NCBI GenBank assembly: GCA_021521415.1
Contig: JAIQDT010003567.1
Coordinates: 62,001 to 126,000 of the forward strand
Direction: 5' to 3'
Length of the DNA: 64,000 nucleotides
From: Bidens hawaiensis
Taxonomy: Eukaryota > Streptophyta > Magnoliopsida > Asterales > Asteraceae
The notes below the pieces were generated by a model, which ran no database searches, was not told where the DNA came from, and saw only the letters and a list, made by a program, of their open reading frames with translations. This document shows positions 12,471 through 25,205 of this stretch, piece after piece (position 1 is the first letter of the stretch; every line of letters begins with the position of its first letter). The translations under genes and the position numbers were made by a program.

Positions 12471-12625
12471 CTTCGTATATCAGGTCGTTTTATTCCTTAA
12501 GGTTATATTTACTTAGAGATAGAAATTATAAACATTAGTGGTTATTTATTATAATGTAATTGCCGATATTACGCCTATTTGGAGATATTTTAGTGCTGAA
12601 AATATGTATAAATTTTTATACATCA

Positions 12626-13229
12626 AGTATACGCAGAGAATATCCAAGGCTTGAATGAAACACCAAGAAATTAAAACAGAATACTTAGACCTTAACCCCC
12701 ATGTTAGTATTACTTCACGTAGAGATGATCCAAAACTTAAGCAAAAATAAAGAAAAAATAAAGTTGAATTTCAATGCAAAATAAAAAGGGGAAATAAGTT
12801 GAGGCAAAATGAACGCATGTGCATACAGCAATCTTTAAACTTTTTAGTACTTAACAGTTATTAAATATGCATCAAGATGTTGTACCACTAGATTTGGCAA
12901 ATTTTTAGGCTTATATCTTATCAACACTTATATGATTTGTCAAGCCTAGCATACACTTCAAACAGTGAGCTTACGCCAATTTTTAGTCTAATTTGTCCAT
13001 GTACTAGGTACGTCAAGTCAGTGTACCATCATTTCCCATAAGGTCGAATCAAAATTTCTCTAACTTTAATATTTTTCAATGTTTTTGGATTTTTTTTATA
13101 TGTAAGAAACAAAAATCACATTCTTTTTGAATTTCTCTAATTTATTATCCCCTTAAAAACAAAAATAATGAAAGAAACTAATTGAAACTGTAAAAACAAA
13201 AATTAAAAGTGACCAATCGACCATTTGAA
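12626..13229. other. copia 3' flank, no gene seen
   Basis: AT-rich sequence between the RNase H remnant and Athila element 1. No ORF, repeat or LTR that I can support. Confidence 0.4.
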
Positions 13230-15770
13230 TTTCCAAAAAACCACTTAAGACCATTTAAACCAAGCAAGTAAATGAAATGTGCTTTATCAAATTCTTTGGT
13301 AAAAGATCTGCTTTTTGAAAATCTGTGTGAATTTTCTCCAAAGAGATTAATTTCTTTTCCAAAACAATCACGGATAAAGTGATATCAGATTTCAATGTGT
13401 TTTGTTTTTGAATGATGTGCGGGGTTTTTAGTTATGCAAATAGCAGCAAAGTTATTAATATAAAATGGAGTAGTAAGAAACTTCAAACTGTAATCCTGCA
13501 AGTGTTGCTGGAATCATAAAACCTGTGAACAGCAACTCAAGGCCGCCACATTGCGGTTAAAGTCGAGACCGTCATCTGCTTCTTACACTACCAGGAAACA
13601 AGTTTTTTTCCGAAGAATTGACAACCCGCTATAGTTAACTTGAAATTGATCTTGCACCCTCCAAAGTCCGAGTCTGTATAAGCACTGAGCGAATAACTAT
13701 CGTCCTTGGGATACCATAAATCGATGTCAGGATTACCCCTCGGATATCCGGTCGAGACATCATGAGATACATCAAAGAACCGATTATTGCACGATAAAGG
13801 TCAGATCATCGAAATCCTCTAAATCGTCTGGTGACAAATTATGACCCACAAAAAGAGGAGTAGAGGGAACTTTTTCGACAGAAATCATGAATCGGCTCAA
13901 GACATCGTTCACATACTTCGTCTGTTGAATAAAAGTACGTGAGTTGGGTTGATTAACCTGCAACCCTAAGAAGAAACTCATCTCTCCCATCGAGCTAATC
14001 TTGAACTTCGTTTGCATTGTCTTCTCGAACTCTTTTCATAAATCGTCGTTTGTAGAACAAAAAATGATATCATTAACATAAATCTAGACTAGAAGAAGAT
14101 CACCCTTCCGTTCTTTGTAAAAAAGAGTACAATCCACAGTCCCTCGAGAAAATCCACTATCCAAAATATGTTCAGCCAACATGCTATACCAAGTTCTCAG
14201 GGCTTGGTGAAGAACATAAAGAGCCTTATTCAATTGATAAACACGCTCAGGATAATCCGGACTTTCAAAACTAGGAAGCTGCTTCACATACACCTCTTCA
14301 TATATAATCTCATTCAAAAGCAAACTTTTTCATATCCATATGATACACCTTGAATTTCTTGAATGCGCCATGGGCAAGAAAGATACGAATAGCTTCCAGT
14401 CTTGCAACCAAAGCATATACCTCATTGTAGTCAATGACTTCTCTTTGGTTAAAACCTTGAACCACCAATTTTTTTTTTTACGCACAATAACCCCTCTATT
14501 GTCTTACTTAAATTTTAAAACCTATTTAGTAAGAATAAATTTGCTAACATGATCGGGTTTATTAACCAAATCCGAACACCCCGAACAAATTGTTTCAATT
14601 CCTCTTGCATTGCTTCTACCCAATTGGCTCTTGCAAAGCCATAGACATGCTCGTCGTTTCAACTTGGGATAGAGAGCACGTGAATTGGGGAATGCTTTGT
14701 ATTCCCAAGTTTCAGATATCAGCATACACGCACATCAAAGGATATTTAACAGCATTTGTTACCTGATGTCAAGTACGAACACCATCATTTGGATCACCAG
14801 CAAATAGGAAGTATCGGATGCTCAGATACTTCAATGTTGTCTTGCAAGTTGTTGAGGTTTGTATCAAACGCTTGTTCTGTGATAGGAACAAAAGATTCAC
14901 ATCCATTAACCTCTTGATTTTTAACAAATGGTTCTGAGGTCGAATCTTCAAATTAGGCATCATCAGAAGTATCAGGTAACACTTCTGAAGCATTAGGTTG
15001 ACCCGGTACAGAAGTAGGATTAACAGATGAAGATCTTGAAAAATACAACAACTCATTCTTCAAGTAAGCACGAATCAAGTCTTCATTCTGTGCTTCAACC
15101 AATGGTGTAAAAGAATCTAATAGCCCATCATAATCAAGCATCCAATCAGCTCCATTACCAGCAGGAGGTATGGTGTACCTTTGACAATCAGCATGGTACC
15201 ATTCTTCAACACACCTAGAAGATAGATTAAAAACCCATTTCTTAGGCAAAGCATTCCCAAGAAAATATCCTACAATAGCTTTCTCTTCAAACTTTCCCGC
15301 ATCACATTCAAGAATTGTGCAAGGAAACCCAAACGGCTCAAGAAAATAAAGATTTGATTTACAGTTGTTGAGAAGTTCGTAACTAGTCTTCTTGAACTTC
15401 TTAACGTAAGAACCCAGTTAAGTGTATAGCAAGCAGTGTTGACAGCCTCTTTCCAGAATTGAACAGGCAACTTTGAATCTGCAAGCATTGCCTCTTCAAT
15501 CAATGTCCAATTCTTCCTTTCAGCAGCACTGTTTTGTTGTGGCACATAAGGAGGATTAGACTCGTGATGAACACCCTTATGAATACAGAAAAAACTCCAT
15601 CACATTATTCTTAAATTCCATGCCATTATCACTTCGAATTCTTCTCACTTTAAAATTATAAAGTGATTCGATCTTAGTTATAAGTTGCTGAACTAAACCA
15701 GTATTTTACAAGTGAATTGAGACTAAGATTACCGATTATGTGTCTAGAGCATCCACTATCAATAATCCAT
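13230..15770 (-). pseudogene. copia pol (protease, integrase, RT, RNase H), degenerate and internally deleted
   Basis: The protease active site WIIDSGCSRH is readable at about 15760-15730. Within about 70 bp the frame passes to integrase core LITKIESLYNFKVRRIRSDN (about 15690-15620), so most of protease, the pre-integrase zinc domain and the first integrase Asp are deleted. Integrase continues at 15545-15270 with MPQQNSAAERKN. RT spans about 14520-13780: IIYEEVYVKQ and RVYQLNKALY are preserved, but the YVDD catalytic box reads YVND (near 14075), after an in-frame stop. RNase H (13760-13230) keeps AYTDSDFGGC. These substitutions and many stops make it non-functional. Confidence 0.85.
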
Positions 15771-17637
15771 TTGTCACCAGAAATATTTGGGGATAAACTC
15801 TGCACATGAAAGTAAAAAACATTTGTTTGAAGAGGTAACCCAAGACTCAGTCTTGGGTTTCACCTAAATCACCTTTTGGAAGACAAATATTTTTGGCTTA
15901 CATGTTGAAAAATCATCAACATGAAGCTCAGCATCATTCAACTATTTCTTCTTATCATGTTGATGTTACTTATGGAATTGCCTAAAAGTCAAAGTTGCCT
16001 TCAACCTTTTAGTCAACTTAAGGCTAACGAGAGTTACATCAATCTTAATGTTTTATGCAAACAGGTTGAAAAAACTTAACTTGTTTGAAATCAGAAACAT
16101 TCTTCACTCTCTTCAACTCTTTTTTTAACCACAACAAAATTCTTAGGGTTAATATTCTCCACAGCCTTTTCTTTCACCTCTGATATCTTGAGTTGGTGGT
16201 ATTCGCAAAATGCCTTTAATCAAAGGTTGTTTGTCCTTGATTAAAGGTTTTCCATTGTTAATCACCTTAGATTAACAGTGCACGGCGATTTGACCTTTTT
16301 CACCACATGAGAAACAAGTTCTCTTTTCCACAAACTTATATGGTGACATACGTAAAACTTGAGAAGCATTAGGTTAAGAAGAAGAACCAAACTCAACTTG
16401 AGACTTAGCCAATTTCACATCTTGTTTATAAAAATCAAGGTTATAACATTCAAAAAAAATTTTAAGAATGTCAGACCCGGTTGATCTCACAAACTTATTT
16501 TGTTGAAATGAAATTGGCTTAGATTCCTTTTGGGGTTTGGTGTTATTCTTCTTAATTTCCCCGACAGGAATTTCAGTCTCACTAGATAAAGGTTTACCAC
16601 AGTCATAAACCTTTTCAATGCACTCGGGTTTTAGAAGTGATAAAGGGAATAGCTCATCAGCTATTAACTTGTCGCACCCTTCAACTTGTAACCCTTCCAG
16701 TTTCTCTTAACATTTACAGGATTCAAAAATGATTTTAATGCATCATCTACACAACCTTCTTGTTAGATTTATTTGTCGCATTATGGATGTTTTACCAGTA
16801 TTAGATTTCTTAGTAATGTGGGGTTCACAAAAGATTTATCATGAATCTCCTTATCCTCTTTTGTTGATTTAACCAAACTATCCTTATTCAAAAGATCTAC
16901 AGTCAAAGGAGATGTAATATCTACTTCTTTGAGATCCTTGGTGTTAGGTAATTTACTGTAATTATGTCCAAATGGTGGAAGAACTTCCACAAAGCCTAGA
17001 CTAGTTTTAGTTCCTTAAGGATAATTGCTACTCACTTCATTAATTTAATTTATAAAAAATGATGAGTTTTTAAATTACCCATTTTCAAGTTTAATATCTT
17101 ATTTCTTCCTTTGATTATCTCATCAAACTATGCATTCATAGACTCTTACTAAAAAGAAACCAATTTTTAAATCATGATTACTTGAAGTTTAGCCTTAATT
17201 TTCATTTTATATTGTTTCTCATTATTAAGAAATATTCTACAATTGCCCCTTAAAGCTACAAGATCAATAACCATGGTTACTTCATTACGGTTACCAATCT
17301 TCTCAAGCTTTGACAAATTCCCAACACAAGTAACACACACCGTTACTTGTGAATCATCAGAATCCTCAAAATCATATGAAAGAGAACTAAATGACTCAGA
17401 TGAAACATAGAGTTAAATATTTTCAAATTTTGCCTTGCAATCAAAAAGAATAGTCTGATCATCACTTGAATTTGGAATAACTTCTGCTTCTGCATCTTCA
17501 GTAGAATACTCTGATCCTGATTCTTCAATCAACACAGTCTTATTCTTGTTATCAATCAAACCTTAATCAATCTTAGTGATAACAGCTATGTATGCTTTCT
17601 ATTGCTCACTAGATGATGGTTCTCCCAAAATCTTTCT
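15771..17637 (-). pseudogene. copia gag-protease linker region, degenerate
   Basis: Sequence between the gag zinc knuckle and the protease. Short open fragments (for example 16990-16781) are Ser/Lys/Asp-rich, as in the linker of copia elements with long gag-pol spacers, but I recognise no domain. Stops occur in all frames. Confidence 0.45.
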
Positions 17638-18975
17638 TTACGAATCAACACCTTCTTTAATTACCATTGCTTTAGTATCATTCTCCTTTGCTTGTTCCAG
17701 GGTCTTTTGAAGTACCTCCTTTGAGTTTCTATATGGAGTCTTGTTTTGACGATACTCTGTCCTTGGCTTGCCACATTCTTTAGCAAATTGACCAAACTCC
17801 TCACAGTTGTAGCATTTGACCTTAAGTTTGTCAAAGCCAATCCTTTTACTCACAGTTGGAAGATCATTTCCCTTTCTTTCCATATACTTCTTGATATTTC
17901 TCATAATCATAGCTATATTCCACTTGAGATTCATCAACTCCAAATCATCAAGATTGATTTGATCATAGTCTTTATCAGCCAAATCATAAGTGGCTATCTT
18001 TCTACTCACCAGTTGTTCATAAGATGACATGAAAGCCCCCATAAAAGCAAAGTGTTGTTCACCTTCTTTCTTGTTAACATTAGGTGGTAGAAGAGGAGGT
18101 AATGAGCTTGAGCTTGAGGAAGTTGAACTTTGAGAATGTGTTGTTGGCTCTAGAAATGCTTCAGTTGGAGGAATAACATGACCAGTTTGAGTATAGAAAG
18201 CTACGATAAGTGTAGACACTCTTTCTTACAGGATTGGCCCCACCATATAAAGATGGATCTTGGTTAGCTTTTGACATGCTTTAATACTTTATTTCATTCT
18301 CCCTCTTTTTAAGTCTTTCAATAAACTTCATACAAGTCAATGTTGAATATTTGAAAATTCCATCCTTAGTAAGAATCATCACGAAAGTAGCATGCGAATC
18401 AGGCAAAGCATCTTTTAAAGTGTCAATTCTGTCAGTTTCATCCATGTGTAAATCACAAAGATTTAGCTCAGCCAGAAGATGATAGTGTCTAGTCAACAGC
18501 TCATTTACTGTCTCATTGGGCGAGATGTTAAATTTCTTGTATTGATGCTTTAACATAGATTTCTTGCTTTTTTATGAATTTCCCAAGCTTCTCGCCTTTA
18601 AAGCAGTATACAGAGTAGCGGTATATCACAAAACTGATGAAAGATGTTTTCTTGCAAAGCCATAGTTAGAGTAGAATAAGTCTTGACTTCTAAATCACAC
18701 TTATTCTTCTTTTCAAGATTCAAGTGTTCAATAACTTTCTTTCTTGGGCCAACACCAGCAATGTCAATCATAGGGCTTTCATAAGGAGTTTCCAACAATG
18801 GAAGACAATTAGTATCAATTACTCCAAGATGAGATTCAAATCTCTAGCTCCATCTCGGAATATCATTTATATTTGTCAGCTTCGGAGTTTTAGTATGTGA
18901 ACCAATCTCATTATTATAGTTCAACATGGTTTGCATTATCGCGTTTTGCGAAGCAAGAGCATAATAATTCGTCAT
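17638..18975 (-). pseudogene. copia gag, degenerate
   Basis: The start is taken at ATG 18975-18973 (MTNYYALASQ), followed by PKLTNINDIPRW, the usual copia gag opening, then a stop where Lys or Arg is expected. The UBN2-type gag core is open at 18556-18281 (NETVNELLTRHYHLLAEL). The C-terminal part, 18219-17638, ends in a zinc knuckle CYNCEEFGQFAKEC in which the normal His is Gln, so the zinc site has lost a ligand. Frame changes between 18598, 18281 and 18219 show at least two frameshifts. Confidence 0.8.
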
Positions 18976-19034
18976 TTTAAGAAAATATGGGTAAAATCTG
19001 ATTGAATCAATGTGTAAGGGTAAAATTTGACAAT

Positions 19035-19262
19035 ATATTAAAGATTTCTCAAGCGAATGAGTGTTTGGCGAATGGATGGTCTAGACAGTGAATAAGTAGG
19101 ATTCTTGAGCGAAAGAATACTCAACGAATGGGTATTAAAACTAGTGAATGGAAACGTATGGAAGAGTTTAGCGAATGGAGCTATTGTGCAGCGAAAGGGT
19201 AAAACAATAAGCGAATGGGCAGCTAACGATTGTTATAACATAATCAATGAATGGATTCAAAC
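19035..19262. repeat. array of AGCGAATG-type motifs in the copia leader
   Basis: About nine copies of AGCGAATGG/GGCGAATGG/AACGAATGG at 10-40-bp intervals between the gag start and the PBS. The same motif is arrayed in this element's LTR and in the non-autonomous element at 58527-61425. Confidence 0.7.
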
Positions 19263-19654
19263 AACCTAGCGAATGAATTCATTAATTTGGGGAATGTGTT
19301 CATCCATAACATCAAATCTTCATCCTCAACTCCAGATACATTCCCAAAACCAAAGCCATACCAAATATTACCAATACACCTCAATCACAACTCACAGACC
19401 ACAACCAAACCAAACCAATTTACACGCAATCGTAACAAATTCACAACCAATTTTGACTTCAAAATAGTCAAAGTCAATAACCGTAACCACTGTAGCATCC
19501 CGCCATAACCAATTCAAACTCAAATAACTCAATTCAGATCAATTAAACACAATTGAGTCAGTCAATGATCAATTAACACAACATCGATCAATCCTTAATC
19601 CATTTCAATAACAATTATCCAGTAATTTGAACAAAATGATCAATATAAAGCAAT

Positions 19655-19742
19655 GTTTTCAGACCCTGCCTGGACACCGACCCGGACGCCTTACCGGGTC
19701 AAAGGTCGGACAGACCCGGAAGGTCGGACCAGACATTGACCC

Positions 19743-19785
<43 letters not shown>

Positions 19786-20088
19786 AAGTTATTTTCCAGA
19801 TCTATGATATTTATTATATCCAAATACACATAAATATGGTTTGGTTGGGTGGCTAGTTGCAAAATGTGTTGGTAAACATCTCGGCCGGGGTACCAAGGTT
19901 CGATTCCCAACAGCTGCAATGTTTTTAATTAATCAAAAAAGGCTTTTACCGGTTAGACCAGCGGTTCACCGATTCCGGTTGGACCGTGAACCGCCAAACC
20001 CGACCGGGTTAATAGAAAACGGTTATTGTATGCGAACCGGACCGGATTTCCTAGTGGGCCCCGGTCGGTCCGGTCCAGGTTTGAAAAT
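19655..20088. mobile_element. foldback/MITE-like element rich in ACCGG/CCGGT
   Basis: Begins GTTTTCAGACCCTG and ends as the approximate reverse complement (CCAGGTTTGAAAATAA), with CCGG-rich inverted arms (GACCCGGTA... and ...CGGTCGGTCCGG). A (TA)n tract lies at 19742-19783 and a tRNA-like stretch with a perfect B box (GGTTCGATTCC, near 19899) lies inside. No clear TSD. Superfamily uncertain; hAT-like is possible. Confidence 0.45.
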
Positions 20089-20187
20089 AACGGTTTAAAG
20101 TCCATAACAGTTCGAATCAAATACACGTCCTTAACACCGATTATAAGCTAATTGATGAATAAAATTAACAAATTAGAACGTCCATAA

Positions 20188-20199
20188 GCTCTGATACCA
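20188..20199 (-). other. primer-binding site (initiator tRNA-Met) of copia element
   Basis: Minus strand TGGTATCAGAGC, two bases downstream of the LTR end. Standard Ty1/copia PBS. Confidence 0.95.
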
Positions 20200-20201
20200 C
20201 A

Positions 20202-20641
20202 TGATTGACCTCAAAATCAACTAAAATTTATCAATTGATTCATTAACTTGGATCTAGTTTTTTTATGATAATTAATATGTTTAATTAAGGTTTAGTGTGT
20301 ATTGTCAATTGTGTGTGTTTTCTAAGGAGAATTTGACAGAGTTTTGACACAAGTTCAATATAACGATCGATTCGTTACTTGAAACATAATTTATAGACTA
20401 TATATAAATATGGGTCTATTCGCCACATTCCCTTAGCGAATGGAACCCTATTCGCTGACAGGCTAGCGAATGGCTGAATACAAAGACCTCATAAGCTAAC
20501 TATTTCAGTGTATGGATAAACAATACCCAAAACCCCATTCGCCAAACATACTTAGCGAATGGGCAAACCATAATTACATTCCAAGCCGCTCAACTATTAC
20601 AATACTATAAGACAAAGACCGAGATGACCAAACATGTATCA
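20202..20641 (-). mobile_element. 5' LTR of copia element (outer end approximate)
   Basis: The inner end ...CAATCA at 20202 is fixed by the PBS. The outer end is my guess (TGATACATG on the minus strand at 20641). A TATA-like TATTTATATATAG lies at 20410-20398, with ATTCGC/AGCGAATG motifs just upstream of it (20417-20561), including a 26-nt hairpin at 20536-20561 shared with the LTRs at 58527 and 60927. Confidence 0.6.
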
Positions 20642-21480
20642 ATAATGCAGTAGATTTAAATTTTTTGTTCACATTATCGCATGTTCCGATACTGAGTTTT
20701 TATATGCTTAAAAATATACATTTTTATACTCTATTACCCTGAGTGATACACTTCTCATGGAGTGTCCCAAGAGCATGTTGTTGTGCCACCGACAACATGT
20801 GCGCCTTCCGTGACGGAGAGATTAGTTCACGGCATCCCTAGGTACCAGTGAGGTACCAAGCTACTAGGAGGTGTACTATCGATGTAGGTGTGCCAACTTG
20901 CCCCATTATATGTGATTGGTATACAGGAATGCCCCCCCCCCCCCCTAAATATCGTCATCACTGTTTATTGTTACCGTTCGGCTCATGGGTACATCCGTAT
21001 GATATGAACTATGTGTTACTGTTTAAACTATCTGCTACTATTATGAATTACTTGTTACTGTTATGAGCCATTTGTTACTGTTATGAATTATTTATTACTA
21101 TTTTGACTCACGGGTTATTGTTTTGGCTTATCCAAAAGTGTTTTGACTTACTATATACAAGAACTCTTTTATTAGTTGTGTACCATTTTATCGAAACTTT
21201 TTTATTGTTACCAAAAGCTATTTTCTATCGCCATCGTAAACGGTTTTTAATCCTACCATTTATCCCGAAAATGTTTAATACTCGAGCCTATTATTCCCGA
21301 CCGAGTATTCGGCTTATTTCATAATTTTTTCTCTTACACAGGTTTACATGTTACTTTGGGCGGGATGTATGGAGTAAAATAAATGTTAGGATGCCTATGA
21401 AGATTGGTAAGTAGTGGAATTATGTCTTCTGTCTTTGCATACCTCCTTGTGACACGTCAGTCCATTCTGAGTTGGGCTGT
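20642..21480. other. degenerate LTR-like tract, no gene
   Basis: Contains a 14-C run (20932-20945), imperfect repeats of TTACTGTTATGA (about 21015-21110), and ends near GGGCTGTTACT, reminiscent of a chromovirus LTR 3' end. Neither boundary is clear. Confidence 0.35.
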
Positions 21481-23814
21481 TACTAAAATATTATAAAATT
21501 AAAAAAAAAATACTATAAAATTTTAAGCATATGTGTTGAATCAATATGTGGATATTACAAGTTTTTAAATATCATATCTAATATACAAAATATTTGAAAA
21601 TTATCGAATGTATAGGATATTTTGTAAAACTGATTACATACAAAATAAAATTTTAAAAATCTTTATTTAAATAAAATTAGCTACGAAAAACTGTATATAT
21701 AATAATTTTTGCATATAATAAAGTTGTTAAGTGGTGTATTTACCTGAAATTTGAGTAATTTTCTGTAAATACATGACTGATAGACAATAAATAAAAAAGC
21801 ATATCACAGCAATCACATTTAAATTCTAGAAATTAAAAAAAACTTACAATGATGTTAAAACTATTTGGTGTATATGATATTAAATTTAGAAAAATTAATT
21901 GTATGATTTTAAATATCTACAGTTTAACATAAAAAAACATATATTTTTTAGTTTAGGAACATGAATTGCTGCATTTATAATTAACTAGCTTTAGAGCCCG
22001 TATCACACACGGGATAATCCAGATTATAAAATTACAAGTAAAACAAATAATTTACATACCGTATATGAAAAAATGTATTACATCTATGTTTGTATCTATA
22101 CTATGTGTACATAAATTAATTTTATTTATATCACAAAATGTTTTTTTAAATGAACTTAATAAAAAATTTTCACGTGCAGAAACGGACCCGAGAACGTTCT
22201 TTCTATTGAAAATTTCATTCTCAGTGTCATATATACATAAATGAAAGAATTTTAGTTGTTAACCAATTTTGGGAATAACACTTCTCATACAATAGTAGTT
22301 CTAACCACTCAGCCTAAATACAGAATGCGCGTTACCTTTATCAATTTGCCACCCATCGAAGGAAAGGAGAACATTAAATTGTTACAATGGATGTTCTTTA
22401 ATCAAGAACTATGTTTTTCTAAGCTATACCGTGAAAAAGATTTTGAGAAGTTTAAGGGAGGTTCTTGACTTTTTTATAATGAAAACATAAAAAATAACAT
22501 GTTAACTTATTCAATTTTGTGAATATTTTGCTTCATTTGAGCATAGGTTTGCATGACACGCTTCCCATGCAACATTCGGATCTCCATTGAATGAAAAGTT
22601 AACGCTTACACAAAGATCTCAAATTTGATAAAAGTTAGAAACATTGATAGGTCTGGGGATTGCATGTCAAAAGTGTTCACAATCTTTTCTTAAATTTTAA
22701 TAGTCGAGGGAAAAAGAAAAATAGTCAATTTGCCAAATCCCGAACCTTTTGATTATTTCCAAAAATACCCTAGAAAAAAATTTGAAACCCGAATCATGTT
22801 TAAAATTCTAACTTTCATCCGTTTGACATTTTCAAGTCAACACTTTGAACCCGTTATAAATTTGATGATAAATCTATTTGCATTCCCAAACTTTTAAAAA
22901 TATTCAGATTTCCCATTTTTGGATCGTAACAAATTTTTATCTAAATGTAGTTTACTTGTAACAAACAATCTATTTACCAACTTTTGACCCATAAAAATCA
23001 AATTTAAGTTCCACAAAAAACCCGAACAATCCTAGATAAAAAAAACTATGAAATTAAATATGATAAACATTGTTATGTCTGAAAGTGATTGGTATATTTT
23101 ATCCTTACACTTTAACATATATATAGTTTACTAAATTAACCGAAAAATAAATAGATATATTTAAAGCATTGATTTATAATATATTAATGTATATGAAAAT
23201 TTACAATAATAATAATAGATAAATTAATTGATTTTAAAAAAACGGATAGACTTTTAAGCATATATTATATAATTTAATAATTAAAACGATTACATTGTAA
23301 AATGAAAGCATATTCGAGTTTTGTTTTTCTTTACAATCTTTTACAATATACATAGTATAATATGGTAATGATAGCATTTGAAATTATATTATTTCAATCT
23401 TTGACAAACATGGTTTGTTATTGATTTTTGAATTTCACCAAGTATTTCATAAAAATATATAGATATAATATAAATATAGTATAAAAGAAAGGTGAATAAT
23501 TGTTGATCTATTGCATATATTAGAGTCAATTAAAATATTAGCTTTTGAGAAAAAAAAAATTGAGAATTAACTAAAATATGACAAGTGTTCACAATTATTT
23601 TACTTTATTAGAATAGATAGATTAAATTATAACTAATTTTAGGCTATTAATAGTATGGAATTAAAAATATATAGTATTTAAATATTGGAAAATAAATAAT
23701 ATGAATGAATTACTATATTTAAATAATTTGTGAGTATTAACATGGAAGTGACACATCCGAAAAAAATGGTAGTCTTTTATTATAAGTATATATATTAGTA
23801 AATAAGATAGTTGG
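21481..23814. other. AT-rich intergenic DNA, no supported gene
   Basis: Low-complexity AT-rich sequence. The only structure noted is an imperfect hairpin CCCGTATCACACACGGG near 21999. I see no domain, terminal repeat or RNA gene. Confidence 0.5.
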
Positions 23815-24128
23815 TTTTTTTTAATGATCAACCAAATTTGTGTTAGAATTCTAACAAGGCGATAGAGCCACCGATCACACAAAAACAAGAAATCCAACAA
23901 TGAACCTACTGTTCATGTTGCCACTAAGTACACGTATCACACTTGAAAATCAAATTGCAACCGGAACCCACCCCATTCATCCCACGGTAACCCACTTCGC
24001 CTCGATCTACTCTTAATCCATAGGAAACCAAAAAATTTTATTTCGTCGATCAAGCTTTGAAGATGGACCGGTTTCCCCTTATATACTATTGCGTTCCTTT
24101 TCTTCCAAAAACACCATAGCGTTATCAA
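23815..24128 (-). mobile_element. 5'-truncated L1-type LINE tail
   Basis: The open segment 24128-23937 encodes the C-terminal end of LINE ORF2 (WCFWKKRNAIVYKGKP, then WDEWGGFRL), matching the pattern of the larger LINE tail at 46159-45887 (WCLWKTRDDVIFN, WDNWRSFNL). It is followed by a short 3' UTR and, on the minus strand, an eight-A tail (T run 23815-23822). It lacks RT and endonuclease, as is common for 5'-truncated LINE insertions. No TSD was found. Confidence 0.7.
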
Positions 24129-25010
24129 ACAAACTGCGTGAAAAGAAATAAAAAAATCCTAACTTGAATAACCGAAACTATATCTATTCATTTAGTAAAT
24201 TGGTCAAAATAATTAATTATTATTCTCCAAATTTTCCAATAACTTTTACAAAAATTTGTTTCTTTAATTTACAAGGATTTCAATGAAGCTTTTATATTTT
24301 ATATTTTTACTTCGTGTAACACGTTGCATTAAAATTTAACAATATATCAATCCAATCATTTAATAACACTTAACTAAGCTTTTAAAAGAACATCTATTAT
24401 TTATATGGCATTTAACTAGGCCCTTCACATAGGATGTTAAGCAGATGTCATATCAACTATTTTTTATTATATCATGGCCCTTGACCCATTTTTCTATTAT
24501 AACACATGACCCGTTTTTCATGTCAGTAAGGCGTAGTAAAATTTTGAAAAATAAACTATTGTGTGATACAAGTTTTAAACCCAAAACCTCATGTTTTAAA
24601 CTAAAGATGCTTTTACGTGGTAACTGTGTTAGATTTCTTCACTTAACATATATATATATATATGTTTTCTGTTTAAGTTAAAATCAAAATTATGTTTAAT
24701 TGATAATCTTTCTAAAATTCACAATATACAAATTGTTTAATATTCAAATGACTTATATCTTTTTTTTTATTCCTATTGACCAAATTTAAAAAATAGTATT
24801 ATTTTTTAATTAAATTTAATTGTTTTTTTGGCATTTTCTTAATATAAAACCGTTTTCAAATATATTAAAGTTACGACATTTTCATAAATCACAAAATACA
24901 ATCATTTAATTATGGTTTCTATTTTATAATAAATTCATTCAAAAGATAAGTTATTTAGTTTTCAACTATTTCAGTTTTCTTACATCTATCATCGATCCGT
25001 CCATCTCAAA
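24129..25010. other. AT-rich intergenic DNA, no supported gene
   Basis: No coding domain, repeat or RNA gene seen apart from a short TA run near 24649-24663. Confidence 0.5.
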
Positions 25011-25205
25011 CTATATAGGTTGATTTTTTTATTTTATTTTTTTTGGAACGACCAACTAAGTAACGCCGGGCACTCCGTACGCGGCCCCCATTGGCTAAAG
25101 GTAGCCCGAGCCGGCCATGAATCCAGACGGACGGAGCCCCTAATGGTCCACCTATTAAGGGATTCCCCGGATAAAACCCGACCCCCACGCCCGCCAAACG
25201 ACACG

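Larger units (their letters stand above)
1..12625 (-). mobile_element. Athila-type Ty3/gypsy element 1, 3' end outside window
   Basis: Reading leftward the order is 5' LTR (12625 to 6840), tRNA-Asp-type PBS (6833-6816), gag, protease, RT, RNase H, integrase (ending near 1240) and a long 3' noncoding tract reaching position 1. The protease motif GASINLMPY and the integrase style, with no chromodomain, are those of the Athila lineage. The LTR starts TGATG and ends CATCA on its own strand. No sequence like the start of the 5' LTR occurs in 1-1240, so the 3' LTR lies outside the window. Every domain has stops or frameshifts, so the element is dead. The 5' LTR received nested solo LTRs after insertion. 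Confidence 0.85.
6840..12625 (-). mobile_element. 5' LTR of Athila element 1, split by nested solo LTRs
   Basis: On the minus strand the LTR starts TGATGTATAAAAATTTATAC at 12625 and ends ...GCATCA at 6840, next to the PBS. Removing the nested insertion (7838-11591 plus one TSD copy) leaves about 2,027 bp. U3 holds CACG motifs between 12470 and 12080, then a TATA-like CCTATAAACTG at 12076-12066. Two copies of an approximately 50-bp block (7785-7832 and 11631-11680) were adjacent before the nested insertion. Confidence 0.8.
12626..20641 (-). mobile_element. degenerate Ty1/copia element, 3' end lost
   Basis: Reading leftward: 5' LTR (20641-20202), PBS for initiator tRNA-Met (20199-20188), a long leader with AGCGAATG motifs and a foldback insertion, gag from ATG 18975, protease, integrase, RT and RNase H ending about 13230. 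No 3' LTR resembling the 5' LTR is present between 12626 and 13230; Athila element 1 adjoins here, so its insertion probably removed or displaced the 3' end. Stops and frameshifts occur throughout. The protease-integrase-RT order identifies copia; I cannot assign a lineage with confidence. Confidence 0.85.

Noticed and set aside
21984..22040. CCCGT...ACGGG hairpin as the terminus of a named transposon
   Set aside because: Looks familiar from plant repeats, but I could not find a matching other end or TSD.
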